A stretch of 64,000 bases of DNA, taken from Mesomycoplasma ovipneumoniae (GTDB taxonomy: Bacteria; Bacillota_I; Bacilli_A; Mycoplasmatales; Metamycoplasmataceae). The position numbers and the translations under genes are program-made. The stretch covers positions 496,001 to 560,000 of the forward strand of contig NZ_CP124621.1 of the NCBI RefSeq assembly GCF_030012565.1, read 5' to 3'. Each line of letters starts with the position of its first letter. The first letter of the stretch is position 1. This document shows, one piece after another, positions 10,599 through 22,044 of the stretch. Under the pieces are notes generated by a model. The model was not told the DNA's origin. It made no database searches and saw nothing but the letters and a program-made list of their open reading frames with translations.

Positions 10599-13500
10599 AT
10601 GAAAAATTTTAAAAGTGAAAAAGAATTTGAACAAACAATAGTTGATAGATTAACAAGCCCAAAAAATGGTTGGCAAGGTTTTAGAGATGAATCTGGCCAT
10701 AAAAATGGCTATAGTGTCATTTTAGAAAATGTTACAGAGGAAATTTTAGTAAAAAATTGGAAGGACATTTTGTTTCATAACAACAAAGACGTACTTAATA
10801 ATGTTAATCTTAGTGATGAAGAAATGGAACAAGTTATTGAAAAAATTGATAATTGCCCAAACTTTGTTGAAACAAATATATTACTAACTAATGAGTATAT
10901 TTCCATTAAAAGATCAAATCCATCGCTAGACCCGGAAAAAATTGGCCAAGAAGTACAGCTAAAAATATTTTCAAAAAAAGATATCGGCATAGGAAATAAC
11001 ATTTACCAAATTGCGCGTCAAGTAACATTTAAGACAACAAAGAATGATGAAAAGCGTGCTGATTTAATGCTTTTATTTAACGGGATGCCTTTAATTCATA
11101 TCGAATTAAAAAACCAATCTGAAAAAATTCAAAGTGCTATAACCCAAATTAAAAATTATGCCAAGAGTGGATTTTATAAAAGAATCTTTAAATTAGTACA
11201 AATTGTTGTGGCAATGAAACCTAATGAAATGTTGTATTTGCCAAACACAAATGATATTGAAAATATTAATGATAAAAATTTTTTAAAATGAACTGACAAA
11301 AATAATCGTCCTATAAATGATTATTTAGAATTAATTGACAAATTTTTCAGTATTCCAATGGCTCATAAAATGATTGGCGACTATATAATCGCGGATAACA
11401 AGGAAAAAAATCTTAAGGTTTTAAGAAGTTATCAAGTTCATGCAGTTGAAGAAATAATTGGCAGGCGATTGAAAAGGGAACTAAATTTTTCTAATAATTT
11501 GCATGAGTGCCAAAAAGGTGGGTATGTTTGGCACTCGACAGGATCGGGAAAAACGCTAACTAGTTTTAAATTGGCTACTCTCATTTTGGAAAAAGAGCTT
11601 AGTGATATTGTAATTTTTGTTGCTGATCGAATTGAACTCGTCACTCAGACATTAAAATCGTTTAATAACTTTAATTCTTCAGGAAAAATCGATGTTATTG
11701 AAGCAGAATCAACGGAAAATTTAATTGATCATCTTTCTACTGATTCTATAAGACAAAAATTAATTATAACTTCAATTCATAAACAATCACGGATAACAAA
11801 TGAAAATTTCAGTAAAAAGTTAAACAAAATTACAAAAAAGAAAAAAATATTCATTTTTGACGAAGCACACCGAACAACATTTGGCGACATGTTTACTAGT
11901 ATTCTCAAAAACATGACAAATTCAGTTATTTTTGGCTTCACAGGTACACCAATAATTGAAATAAACGCTAAAAATAGGGTAGGTTCTGATGATCTGGGGG
12001 TAACTACCGAAGATAATTTTGGTCCAAGATTGCACAAATACACAATGGAAAATGCTATGGAAGACAAAAAAGTACTAGCATTTAGTTCAGAATACAATTT
12101 TATGGAACACTTGACTTCTACAACACTAGACTTAGTTCAAGAAAACGTTAAAAATAAAATCGGAATTACTGAATACCGTTCTAAATTTGGGAAAAATGAT
12201 AAACAAATTATTGATCTCGAAGAGGAAATTTTCAAGAGATACGGTACAACTCATGAAAAACAATATAAAGAAGAGGTTGTCAAAGATATTTTAAAATTAT
12301 GGCCTAATCGAAGTAATAAATATTTTTATTCGGCAATCCTAACTGTTGAATCAATCGAAAGTGCTATTAAATATTTTGAAATTTTTAGAAAACAAATTGA
12401 TGAACAAAAGCTAAATTTAAAAGTTACAGCGCTTTTTGATCCTTCAATTGATTCATCTGTTGATTCGTCAAATAAATCGCGAGGATTGGACAAAAAAGAA
12501 GATATAGAAAAAATTTTACAACAATACAACAAAGATTTTCGTCAATCTTTTGATTATAATACACATAAAAAGTTTAAAAAAGATATTCAAGACAGATTAA
12601 AGAGGGATAATTTAACTAAGTTAGAAAATGGCAGTTTCGAAGGTCAGTTAGATTTGTTAATAGTTGTTGACCAACTTTTAACAGGTTATGACTCAAAATA
12701 CATAAACACGGTTTATTTTGATCGACTTCTTAAATACGAACATTTAATTCAGGCAATTTCAAGAACAAACCGCATTGAAAACAACGAAAATAAACCTTTT
12801 GGAAATATTGTTTTTTATCACCGACCAATTTTTTTATATGAAAAGCTTACTGAAGCTTTAAAAGCTTATGCTTATGCAGATCCAAAAATGGCAGATCCAA
12901 AGAAAATTGAAGTATTTTACGAGGAAATTAACAAGAATTTTAGAAGTTTACAAGAACTTTTTAGTAATTGAAAGCATCCCGATTTTGAGAATGTACCTGA
13001 ATCTATCGACCCAAATGATGCTAAAAAGTTTGTAGAATGTTTTATAAAAATTAAAAAAAGTTTAATTTGTGCCGAAATTCTCGGATTTAGCTGGAAAAAA
13101 AATAAAGAAAATGAGAAAATCTGATTAAATGAAGAGCAGTGAAAAAAGTTAAACGTGAGAATTGAGGATGTTCGAATTGAATATAACAACACCAATCCAA
13201 ACAAAGAATATGATGAAGTTTTTAATGAATTAGACAATCTTCAACCAAGTGTTTTAAGAGAAAAAATCGATTCTTCATATATTCAAAGTTTGTTTTATGA
13301 GTCCAATAAAAAAATAACTTTAGAGGAATTTTTAGTGCAAGTTCAAGGCGAAATTACAAAATTTCTTAAAGTTGACCAGCCATTTGCTAGAGAATGTTTT
13401 ATTGAAATGTATAATGATAATCGAGGCATTGATATTAATATTTGCGTTGATGAAAAACGGAGTGAAAATTCTGATAATGAAATAAATAAATTCGCTGAAC

Positions 13501-13739
13501 AAATGAATATCGATAGTAAAAAACTTAAGAATTATATTAATGATAATAACACTGTTGATCACAACGACCGAATCGAGAGGTTAGTTGAAGGCAGACTAAA
13601 TGAAGAAGTAAAAGAAAATATTATCAAAATAAAAAATTTAGCTAATACTGATGATAACAAGAATAAAATCAAAAAATACATCCATTATGACGTAGTTTCG
13701 GAATTTATCAAAGCCCAAAAAGATAAACTTAAACAATAA
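10599..13739 (+). CDS. hsdR: Type I restriction endonuclease subunit HsdR
   Basis: Motor and nuclease subunit that translocates and cuts unmethylated DNA. The 1046-residue protein has an N-terminal PD-(D/E)XK-type nuclease domain with ADLMLLFN and IHIELKN at roughly residues 154-172. Superfamily 2 helicase motifs follow: HSTGSGKT (about 312-319), the DEAH box FDEAH with D421, GFTGTP, and the late motif QAISRTNR. A helical C-terminal domain binds the M/S core. ATG 10599 is chosen because AGGTG sits just upstream; an in-frame GTG at 10593 is possible. Trp is encoded by both TGG and TGA. It is the last gene of the hsd operon. Confidence 0.95.
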
Positions 13740-13872
13740 AAAAACTTAAATTTATTGTTTTTATTATCTTAACAAAAACTATTTTGTAATATAAAAGTTA
13801 ATAATGGGGGTCATTATTTTCTAGGATTACTGATGCACTAGAACATCTTGCTTGCCAAGAGTTCTCAATAAA

Positions 13873-13995
13873 TTAGCATAAACAGTAAAAAAATTGAGTA
13901 AAGGTACTAAATTCGATTTTTTTCTTATCAAATTCGAATGAAAAACTATTTAAAATTAGCCGATCATCTTGATTTATTTTAATTTTAATATCATC
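13873..13995 (-). pseudogene. Remnant of a decayed gene, C-terminal fragment
   Basis: The minus strand reads FDDIKIKINQDDRLILNSFSFEFDKKKIEF and continues to a TAA at 13873. It resembles a stretch in the 24.0-kb pseudogene (DDIEIQINQYGHLILNS). There is no start codon; the upstream part is replaced by dispersed-element copy A. The identity of the parent gene is unknown. Confidence 0.5.
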
Positions 13996-14004
13996 AAAAA
14001 TCAT

Positions 14005-14262
14005 AAAAAAATACAACTACTATTTAAACTCAATGTAAAAAGAAAACTCATTTTTATTTAAATTGAGCCTAAAAAATATGTGAAGTTTTGAAAGAGCCAT
14101 AATTAAAAGCCTTAAATTTGTAGATTTCTAAACGGTCAAATTTAAGGCATTCCATCATATTTAAAAATATAATGGATAATTCGCATTTGCTGATTTTTTA
14201 TGCAAAAACATAACTAATTGCCCCTTAATTCAATATCAAAATTTATTAATTTATTCTTAGTG
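14005..14262 (-). ncRNA. Putative structured RNA of dispersed element A
   Basis: The region downstream of the minus-strand promoter. In transcript order: an AAGGGG Shine-Dalgarno-like box and ATG (here opening a 16-codon frame rather than the 4-codon micro-ORF of other copies), hairpin CCAT..ATGG, a 12-bp perfect stem GCCTTAAATTTG/CAAATTTAAGGC (14109-14148), hairpin CTCAAT..ATTGAG, then a U-rich end. No protein-coding potential beyond this. RNA status is inference from conserved structure. Confidence 0.5.
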
Positions 14263-14267
14263 ACTCT

Positions 14268-14295
14268 ATTATAACAGAATTTTTTCCTAGACCAA
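14268..14295 (-). promoter_or_regulatory. Promoter of dispersed element A
   Basis: On the minus strand: -35 TTGGTC (14290-14295), 16-bp spacer, extended -10 TGTTATAAT (hexamer 14268-14273). It is directly preceded by a poly(A) tract of 17. The layout is the same in all seven copies. Confidence 0.7.
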
Positions 14296-14336
14296 GCATT
14301 TTTTTTTTTTTTTTTGCAAACGGTTAATTTTAAAAT

Positions 14337-14370
14337 GATAAAAACCCCTTTGGTTGAAACTCAAAGGGGT
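14337..14370 (-). terminator. Rho-independent terminator of the first P97/P102-like operon
   Basis: A perfect 9-bp stem ACCCCTTTG/CAAAGGGGT (14344-14370) followed on the minus strand by a T run (14339-14343), 68 bases after the P102-like stop codon. Confidence 0.85.
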
Positions 14371-14437
14371 AATTTATTTGTTTAATTTATTATTTAATTA
14401 AGTTTAATTAGACTTTTTTCAAAATTATTTAAATTTA

Positions 14438-17389
14438 CTAGTTTAAATAAGCATCTACAAAAGATTCTAATGTTTTATCACGAGCAACTTTGACGGCATT
14501 TTCATCATCGCCAAAATCAGAATTTCTTACAACCGCAAAAGCCTTAATTAAAACTTTTGCTTTTGAATCTGGGAAAATTGGTTTTGGAAGACTTGAGTCA
14601 TTAGGTTGTTGTGCACTCACATCAGGATTAGGTCCGATTTGGAAATAATTAAGACTGTAGCTGTTAAATTTATTAGGTGAAGATTTTCCTTGTTCATCTT
14701 TGTTAAAAATAGTTTTTGAATAAACCTTGTCAAATTTAGGTCTCTGACTTGAAGATGAATATCCACTTACCTCTAAGGTTCCTGATCCATCAGCTTCTTT
14801 GTTCATCGAAATCTCAACAACAATTGTTGATCCATCTTGAATAAACTGGGTGTCTGATTCAAAGTTGTTTTTCTGGTTAAATTTACGGTAAAGTAGTGAT
14901 CGATTTTGCAAAGTAATTGTTGTCTCATCGCTGGCTTGCCTTGTTAGTTCGGCAAATTGATTAGGCTTAATTTCTTTTAGAACTTCAGGAGGCAAAATTA
15001 GGGCTTGTTGGGATCTGACGGGTTTGGCTTCTTCCCCACCGGTGTTGCCAAAACTAAATTTAAAGTCATAATCAATTCCTAAAATATATGCAAATTGTGG
15101 ATTTGCATTTTTGATTTCTTGAGCTTCAGAAACAGTTGGTGGGGTTGTTGTGTCGGTAGAATTATCAGTTTGTCTTAAAAAAGATCCTCTTGACCGAGTG
15201 TTTTTTACTCTTTGGACAAAAATTCCTTTACCTTCTTTTGATGAAACTAGGTAATGCTTGTTAAAATCGTTAATTCCGCTAATTTTAAAGGCCAAAAAGA
15301 ATGAACCTTTGTCAATATTAGTTGGATTTTGTGGGGCTGTTGTTGAAGCTGTTGATCCTGAAGGAGCTGCCGTTCCTGAAGGAGCCGCAGATCCCGCTGC
15401 CCCCGAATCGCCAGTCGCACTAGTTTGACTTGGTTGGAATTTTATTGTTTTTGTGATTGAATATCCATCGTTTTCTTTAGTTATTTTCCCTTTAAATTTC
15501 AGTTCGGGGCGACCAAAATCACTAAGAATTGACTCACCATCTTCTTGAAGAACAACATCATTTTTACCATCAATAAAAACTAAAGGATTAAATTCGCGAG
15601 TAATATCATAAGCGGTTTTTTCACTAAAAATATTAGAAATAACTATTTTTGAATCAGCTAGGTTTTGGCCGGTTTGTTTATCAATAAGACTAAAATTTAA
15701 TTCTAATGCTTTTGAAAGAGGTGTCGAATTTAGTTCTAATTCAACATTTTGGGCATTGTTTTTTGCTAAAAGTAGTGTTTTTAGGATTGAAACTCCAAGT
15801 CCAAAAGTTTTTTGACTGCCTGGATTGTCAGTTTGTTGACTGTTTTGAGATTCAGGATTTTGGGGCTTAATCTCGGCGTCTTTTTTGATTTGTTCTTGTA
15901 AATCTTTGGTAAATTGCTCAATTTCTTCGGGAGTTCCAGTTTTTCCTTTTTCTAAAAAGTAAGTATTAGCAGCAACTTTTTCAATAATTTTATCGTCTTC
16001 ATCTTCAGAATTATTTTTAATTATATCAAAAATTTGGCTAACATATAAATTAATTTGAGTGGCCGTGATTGTTGGGCTATTTTCAGCTTTTTGAAATGAA
16101 AAATTAGTTGATTTTGCAAGACTTCCTTGTGCTTTTGCAATTTTTCGCTCAAGAGGTCTTAAGTCAGGTTGAAAATCTATTTCTAAGTCAAAATTTGGGA
16201 CTTTTAGTGCTAAATTTTGATTTTTTGTTGGACTAACATTGACTAAAAAGCGAACTTGCTGAGCCTTTAAGAGTTCATCTTTTTCGGAGTCTTCAACTTT
16301 TTTCAAAGAAGGTATGATTTCTATATCCCAAATATCATTATCACCTGCACGGAATTTAAAAGATTTTAGGAAATTAGATTCAAAAAATGAACTAAAATTA
16401 AAGTCTGTATTTGCTTTTTGGTATAAAACTTCTGCTAAGGACTGATCTTTATTAATTAAATTAGCTTGAACTTGCGGTTTTAGTTTGAAAATATCTTGAC
16501 CACTTTGGGCGATAAAAACAGATAAGTCTTCAAAAATTTGGGACAAATTGGAGAGTCCTTGAATTGGCAGTCTGAAATTTGTCTTTGTTTTAGTGCCTAA
16601 ATTTTGAATTTCTAAATTTAGGCTTAAAGTCGCCCTTGAATCGTCGAGTTCTGAAAAACTAAGATTTTTGTCTTTTAAAACAGGAGTGATAATTTGCTTT
16701 GAGTTTAAAAAAGTAGGCAAATTTTGTCCGTTAATTAGGTTAAGTCCGATATTGTTTTCAATAAAAGCACGCTCAAGTGCCCGAGCTGGACTTAAATTTT
16801 TCAAGAATTTTGAATAGGAGTCTTGAATTTTTGCTTTTAGCTCACTTGGAGTCACTAATTTTCTGGATTTTAATATTAGTGAAGATTTTTTTGTGTCAAT
16901 ATCAAAATTCTCGAGCTGATTTGAGTCAGATTTTGTACTAAATCCGGTTAAATTAATTTTTTTAGTGACTGTTGCATTAGTTTTAGGATCGCTAACAAAA
17001 ATTAAAACATCATTAATTGCACTATTTTCAACTTTTACATCTTTGAAGTCAAAACTTATTTCAAAACCGTTATTTTTTAGTTCATCAAAGTTAAAAACTG
17101 TCGCTAAATCCAAACTATATAAAGGATTTGTTGCTAATTCAAACGCTGATTTTGCTGATAAATCACTAAAATTAGTTTGAATTTTGACCTTATCTAGTAG
17201 TCCAAAAACTTGTTGTTTGTCAATTGAACTAGCAGAATCAAGTTTGAAATCTTTTGGTTTTTCAGCAACTTTTTCAAAATATGATTTATTATAACTATTA
17301 AATCCAAGGGCAATACCGACAACTGTTGAAGCAAAAATTGTCGTTCCTAAGCCAATTGTTATTATTTTAATATGTTTTTTTGCAATCAT
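14438..17389 (-). CDS. P102-family surface protein (adhesin partner)
   Basis: A 983-residue secreted/membrane-anchored protein with N-terminal hydrophobic anchor at residues 8-30 and a long extracellular region. The anchor, the following FEKVAEKPKDF..LLDKVKIQTNFSDLSAKSAFELA pattern and the operon position match the P102 paralog family of M. hyopneumoniae, whose members are processed at the surface and bind host cilia or plasminogen. A low-complexity Ser/Ala/Gly/Thr/Pro segment lies around residues 665-700. It follows the P97-like gene after 14 bases, the classical P97-P102 operon order. It contains no in-frame TGA codon, unlike its neighbour. Confidence 0.8.
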   Translation of the reverse strand: MIAKKHIKIITIGLGTTIFASTVVGIALGFNSYNKSYFEKVAEKPKDFKLDSASSIDKQQVFGLLDKVKIQTNFSDLSAKSAFELATNPLYSLDLATVFNFDELKNNGFEISFDFKDVKVENSAINDVLIFVSDPKTNATVTKKINLTGFSTKSDSNQLENFDIDTKKSSLILKSRKLVTPSELKAKIQDSYSKFLKNLSPARALERAFIENNIGLNLINGQNLPTFLNSKQIITPVLKDKNLSFSELDDSRATLSLNLEIQNLGTKTKTNFRLPIQGLSNLSQIFEDLSVFIAQSGQDIFKLKPQVQANLINKDQSLAEVLYQKANTDFNFSSFFESNFLKSFKFRAGDNDIWDIEIIPSLKKVEDSEKDELLKAQQVRFLVNVSPTKNQNLALKVPNFDLEIDFQPDLRPLERKIAKAQGSLAKSTNFSFQKAENSPTITATQINLYVSQIFDIIKNNSEDEDDKIIEKVAANTYFLEKGKTGTPEEIEQFTKDLQEQIKKDAEIKPQNPESQNSQQTDNPGSQKTFGLGVSILKTLLLAKNNAQNVELELNSTPLSKALELNFSLIDKQTGQNLADSKIVISNIFSEKTAYDITREFNPLVFIDGKNDVVLQEDGESILSDFGRPELKFKGKITKENDGYSITKTIKFQPSQTSATGDSGAAGSAAPSGTAAPSGSTASTTAPQNPTNIDKGSFFLAFKISGINDFNKHYLVSSKEGKGIFVQRVKNTRSRGSFLRQTDNSTDTTTPPTVSEAQEIKNANPQFAYILGIDYDFKFSFGNTGGEEAKPVRSQQALILPPEVLKEIKPNQFAELTRQASDETTITLQNRSLLYRKFNQKNNFESDTQFIQDGSTIVVEISMNKEADGSGTLEVSGYSSSSQRPKFDKVYSKTIFNKDEQGKSSPNKFNSYSLNYFQIGPNPDVSAQQPNDSSLPKPIFPDSKAKVLIKAFAVVRNSDFGDDENAVKVARDKTLESFVDAYLN

Positions 17390-17403
17390 TTTAATTCCTT
17401 ATT

Positions 17404-20400
17404 TTAACTTTGCTCTGTAGTTTGTGGTGTTGAATCGCTTGGAGTTTGACTCGTGCTAACTTGTTTAATTACAGTAATATTGAATTTTTTTGAATAACGA
17501 TATTTTTCTTCTTTTGGTTGTTCGGTTGGTGGAGTTGGAGAAGTTGGGGAAGCTGGAGATGCTTCTGAAGCAGGTGCAGGGGCTTCGGTTGGTGGAGTTG
17601 CTGGAGGCGACGCAGGAGCTGGTGTCGCTGGAGTTGGGGATGGAGACGCTGGACTTTCAGAAGCTAAAACTTCACTTGTTTGAACAGTTTCAGAATTGGT
17701 TGATCCACTATTTCCTTCTTGACCAGTTTGACCTTGATTTGAAGCGGTTCCATTATCACTTTGTCCTTGATCAGTTTGAGTTTGATCTGGCCCGGCTTCA
17801 TTATTTTTTTGTTCTTGCTCAGTTTCAGTTTGATCTGAACTTGTTTCATCGTCTTTTTTTGCTTCTTGATCGGTTTTTTCTTCGGCAGTAAGTTGATCTA
17901 GATAAGATTCTGGAATTCCTACTTGAATTGTGATAAGTTTTTTATTTGGATCATTTAAAATATCATCCTTAATTTCAATGTTAATTTTTAATTTAGGACT
18001 ATCTTTTTCTGTTGAGGTAAATAAACTAGTAAAACTTTTGTTAAGAATTTGGCTAATTTCTGCACCAAATTTTGGTAATTTTTGTGTAAGTTCGTCTTGT
18101 TCTTGTTTAGGTTCAACAGGGGTTTGAGTCTCGGTATCGCCTTCTGTTGACTGAGATTCTTGAGTTTCTTGAGTTTCTTGTCCACCCCCAGATTCTTGAG
18201 ATTCTTGAGCTTGTTGTTCGCCCTGAACTTGTTCAGTTTGTGCTTGTTCAGATTGCTGAGTTTCTTGATGTCCTTCAGCATCACTAAAAAGATTTACAGG
18301 TACTTTTGGTTCTAAATTTTTTGAAGAAAGACTAGAAATCAAAGCCGCTTGAACCGCAACACTTCCGCTTGATCCGCCTGATGTCGCGCTATTTGCACCA
18401 GTTAATTTGTTAAAATCTTCCTCACTTAGGTGAATTGTTTGGTAAGAAACGGGAATTGCATCGATTATTTGGTCGAGTTTTTTAGTAACTTCGTTAATTT
18501 TTGCAGTTTTTTCATCAATTGTTTTGAGTATTAGTGTGGTTTTTGGACTTTCAAAAAGTGGAGCACTAATTGTTCCAGATTCATCCCTTATTCCTAATTT
18601 ATAATAATAGTTAATAGCTTTATATTTTTTTGAAATATCTTCATTTTGGTCAGAAGAAGTTTGTTTTTTAATTTCCTCAAGATCAGTCAGTGAAATTTCA
18701 TCATTTGGTTCAAAAACAATTTCTGAATCTAGAAGGGCAATTTCTGACCAATTTTGATAATTATTTAGAAGACCTGCTTTGAAATAAAAGGCACTAATTA
18801 CATCTGCTAAAGTTTCAAAATTAGCGATATTTTCATCAATTTTTTCAAATTTTGCAATTTGATCACTTTTTTGGGCAAAAAGGTTTAGACTTGTTAATGA
18901 TTCGAGAATTTTTTCATCATTTTTTAAAGTTGAAATTTTGGACTTAACATCTTTAGGTAAAAATAATGTTGATACAAATCCTGAATTTTCAAGGTTGCTA
19001 TATTGATTGTTAAAGCTAAACTTCTTAAAATTGCTTGAATTAAGTCTAACTTGTCTTGCACTTTCAAAAATTTTATTTCAATCAAATTTATAATCTCTAT
19101 CAAGATCAACAAAATTAAAAATTAAACCTGATATTTTTAAAAAATCAACAAATGCTTGAACTACAAGTCTAGGATTTTGTTTTGCTAAAAATGAATAAAA
19201 AGCACCAGTTTCATTAGGATTTTGCAAAAACTGAGTCGAATCTAATGAAATTGTACCGGTTTTTTGTGCATGTAGTGAATTATCAGCCTTAAAACTATTT
19301 GCATAGTCAAATGGGAAAATTAGTGTTCCGGTTCAAGCTTTGATTAAACTTTCGTGATTTGAATAATTATAATTATAACCACTTATACTTTGAAGATGAC
19401 GACTTAATTTTCCAAAATCATTATCTTGAATTAGTTGATCAATTTCTTTTTTACTATAAGGATTGTTAGAATCTAGCAAAAAGTATTTGTATTTTGGTTG
19501 TTTTTTGGTTTGAGTATTACCTTCAGGGTCGCTAGTAGATTCGGTTTGAGATGTTGCGTCTGTTGCTTCAGTTGCTGCAGGTTGGATGGAATTCTCTTCT
19601 TGTACAGCAACTTGTTTTGCATCTGATCCTTCATTTTCTTCAGTTTTTTTAACTTCAGGAAGCTGTTTTTTATATTTAGCAGCTTCATCTTTTTTGAGCA
19701 TTTTTAAATCAAAATTTTGATTTAAAAAAAGAAAATAGCGTCCGTCGTCAATTTTTTGGTCGCTATTTTCATCAATAATGCTAAAGTTTTCTAGGTTAAG
19801 AACACCTAATTTTTCTTCAACTATTTCCGATGATTCTTTACCGTAAAATTTCTCAGAAATTTGAATTCTATAAGGTAATTTTAAGTCAAATTTACTGTCA
19901 TTTTTAGAAATTTCAACATTAAAAGGATCAAAAACTAAATTAACACCTTGATTAGGTAATTTATTTGATGAATTTTTTAGTCCAATATTCAAAGGTTTTT
20001 CTAAAACTTGATTGATTATTTGAACGATTTCTTTATTAATTTTTTTGTTTTTTATGTCAAAGTTCGATAAGGTGAATTTTGTCTGTAATAAATTTAGAAA
20101 ATCTAGAACACTAATATTGACTAATTTTTTAGATTCAGTATTTGATAACTCGATACTTTCTATTAAAGATTTTGAAGTTGTAAATAATGAGTTTCCTTCA
20201 TTGTCAACAATTCTAACTGGTTCAATTCAACTTTTAACTTCTGGAAAATCAAGTAGTTTTTGAGCTTCTAAACTAAATTCAGCTTTTAAAAATAGATTTA
20301 AAAAACCTCTACCATCAACAAAGGCATATTCATTTGTTAACTGATTTTTTTCAAAGGAAAAATTAAAGATTTTACTATTAGAATCAGGGATTAAATTTTC

Positions 20401-21189
20401 CTCACTATTATATAGATCAAATAAAATATGCTTGATTTGTGGTAATAATTTACTTATTTTATTTTCAAGTTCCTTTGAAGTACGGGCTAAATTCAAAAAA
20501 CTTGATATATCCTCAGCTCGCTTTAGAAAAATGTTGTCATTTAAAGTTGCTTGGGTATTTCCCAAATCAGCTGAGAATTCTTTGGTTGAGTTTTTATCTT
20601 TTAGACTAGAAAATTTAGTCTGAAAAAGTTCGATAATTTTTTGTAACTTAGAGCTAAAATTTGAGCGTAAAAACTGTGATTTTTGCAAAAAACTAATTTC
20701 TTGAGAATAAATATCTGACTGCACAAAACTTTGGTCAGGTAGCTTTTGTTTAACTTGATATTTGATTTCAAAACTTCGACTATCATCATTTGCTGTAATA
20801 TCAACGAATTTTAAGTGTGGTTTATGAATATCAACTTCATCAGTGAGATCAATTTTTTGGTTTAGATCATTTGTTTTTTGAAAAACATCAACAAGACGAC
20901 TAAGATCGAGATCCTTTTGTTTGTTTCCATTTTCATCAAAAATTATGTTTTTTATACTATAATAATCATCATTAGCAGATAAATCGCCTAATTTAAATGA
21001 GACTAAGTTAATTTTTTTGGCAAAATTTTGAACATTTTCTCGCGGATTACCCGAATAAGAAATCCGAGTAGTTAAAACAATGGTAGCTGTGAAAACTCCA
21101 ATTCCAAAAAGACTAACTGCTATTCCCGTTTTTGACAAAATATTTTTTCTCAAAACATTAAATAGTGATTTTTGTTTAGATTTACTCAT
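17404..21189 (-). CDS. P97-family cilium adhesin-like protein
   Basis: About 1261 residues; TGA codons within are Trp. The start MSKSK is chosen over in-frame ATG 21195 because family members begin MSKKSK; either is possible. An N-terminal anchor (about residues 22-43) is followed by a P97-like N-terminal domain (DDYYSIKNIIFDENGN, DLSRLVDVFQKTND). The C-terminus carries Gln/Thr/Glu-rich degenerate repeats (QTETEQ, DQTQTDQGQ and similar, about residues 1050-1150). A Pro/Ala/Ser-rich stretch follows. P97 proteins likewise carry C-terminal repeats (R1/R2) that bind cilia, though the motifs here differ. A TATAAT lies just upstream of the start, so the message may have a very short leader. Confidence 0.82.
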
Positions 21190-21442
21190 AATCATATAAT
21201 TATACCCCAAAGTAAAATTAAATCTATATTAATTTAAAAAATTAAGTCCAATTTTTGCATTAAAATCATGATGCAAAAATTGCTGACCATAAATTTTCTA
21301 ATTTTTTCCCGAGTTTCACGATTTGATGAGCTAATCTTAAAAAATGTCTTGTTTTTTGCCTTTGTTAACTTTTTGGCAAAAGTTAATTACCTATTATAAA
21401 ACAATGGCAAAAATCAATTTATGATAAAACAACAAAAATCAT

Positions 21443-21702
21443 AAAAAATACAACTGCTATTTAAACTCAATGCAAATAGAAAACTCATTTTTATTTACAT
21501 TGAGCCTAAAAAACATATGAAGTTTTGAAAGAACAATAATTAAAAGCCTTAAATTTGTAGATTTCTAAACGGTCAAATTTAAGCATCCCATCATATTTAA
21601 AAATATAATGGATAATTCGCATTTTCTGATTTTTTTATGGCAAAAACATAACTAATTCCCCCTTAATTCTAAAATCCAAATTTATTAATTATTCTTAAGT
21701 GT
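21443..21702 (-). ncRNA. Putative structured RNA of dispersed element B
   Basis: Same order as in the other copies: AAGGGGG plus ATG with a 4-codon micro-ORF (Met-Phe-Leu-Pro-stop), three hairpins (central stem near 21546-21584) and a U-rich end. Transcription would run toward the P97-like gene, whose start is about 250 bases farther on. Confidence 0.5.
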
Positions 21703-21707
21703 GACTT

Positions 21708-21735
21708 ATTATAACATAATTTTTTCTTTGACCAA
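21708..21735 (-). promoter_or_regulatory. Promoter of dispersed element B
   Basis: Minus strand: -35 TTGGTC, 16-bp spacer, -10 TATAAT (21708-21713) with TG extension; poly(A) of 16 immediately upstream. Confidence 0.7.
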
Positions 21736-22044
21736 GCATTTTTTTTTTTTTTTTGCAAAGGGTTAATTTTAAAATAATAAAAATTAAGATTTTAGCCTTA
21801 AAAAACCCGTATTTACAGGCATTTTTGTGTATTTGTATTCACTAAAAAGTGAATTTTTGCCTTCAAACTGTCAAACTCGGGGGTTTTTATATCGGCTAAA
21901 TTATTTACTCAGCTCTTAAAAAAATAAATAGGCACAAAAAATTCAGCAACTTTTGCAAATAAACAAAATTTTTCTAACAAAATATTTATTTTTGAATAAA
22001 CAAAAATAAAAAATCTAAAATTTTAAAAAAAGAATTTAAAATGT

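Larger units (their letters stand above)
13996..14337 (-). mobile_element. Dispersed element, copy A (core only, both ends lost)
   Basis: Contains the conserved core shared by all seven copies (three hairpins, promoter, poly(A) tract on the minus strand) but neither terminal inverted repeat. It sits between the hsdR 3' end and the terminator of the P102-like gene, and abuts the gene remnant. The poly(T) tract on the plus strand is 17 nt (14299-14315). Confidence 0.75.
21309..21880 (-). mobile_element. Dispersed element, copy B (both terminal inverted repeats)
   Basis: Left end CCGAGTTTCACGATTTGA, right end TCAAACTGTCAAACTCGG: inverted repeats of about 18 bp enclosing 572 bp. The interior holds the conserved promoter, poly(A) tract (16 nt, 21739-21754) and structured core on the minus strand. 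It lies upstream of the P97-like gene with its promoter pointing toward it. No transposase is encoded. The flanks (21190-21308 and 21881-22044) contain no gene that I can see. Confidence 0.8.

Noticed and set aside
14299..14315. Poly(T) tracts read as rho-independent terminators on the plus strand
   Set aside because: No GC stem precedes them. The tract plus TTGGTC/TATAAT on the minus strand is conserved as a promoter unit instead.
17490..17891. Plus-strand open frame opposite the P97-like C-terminus
   Set aside because: Antisense of a low-complexity Gln/Pro-rich coding region; repetitive composition keeps the other frames open by chance.
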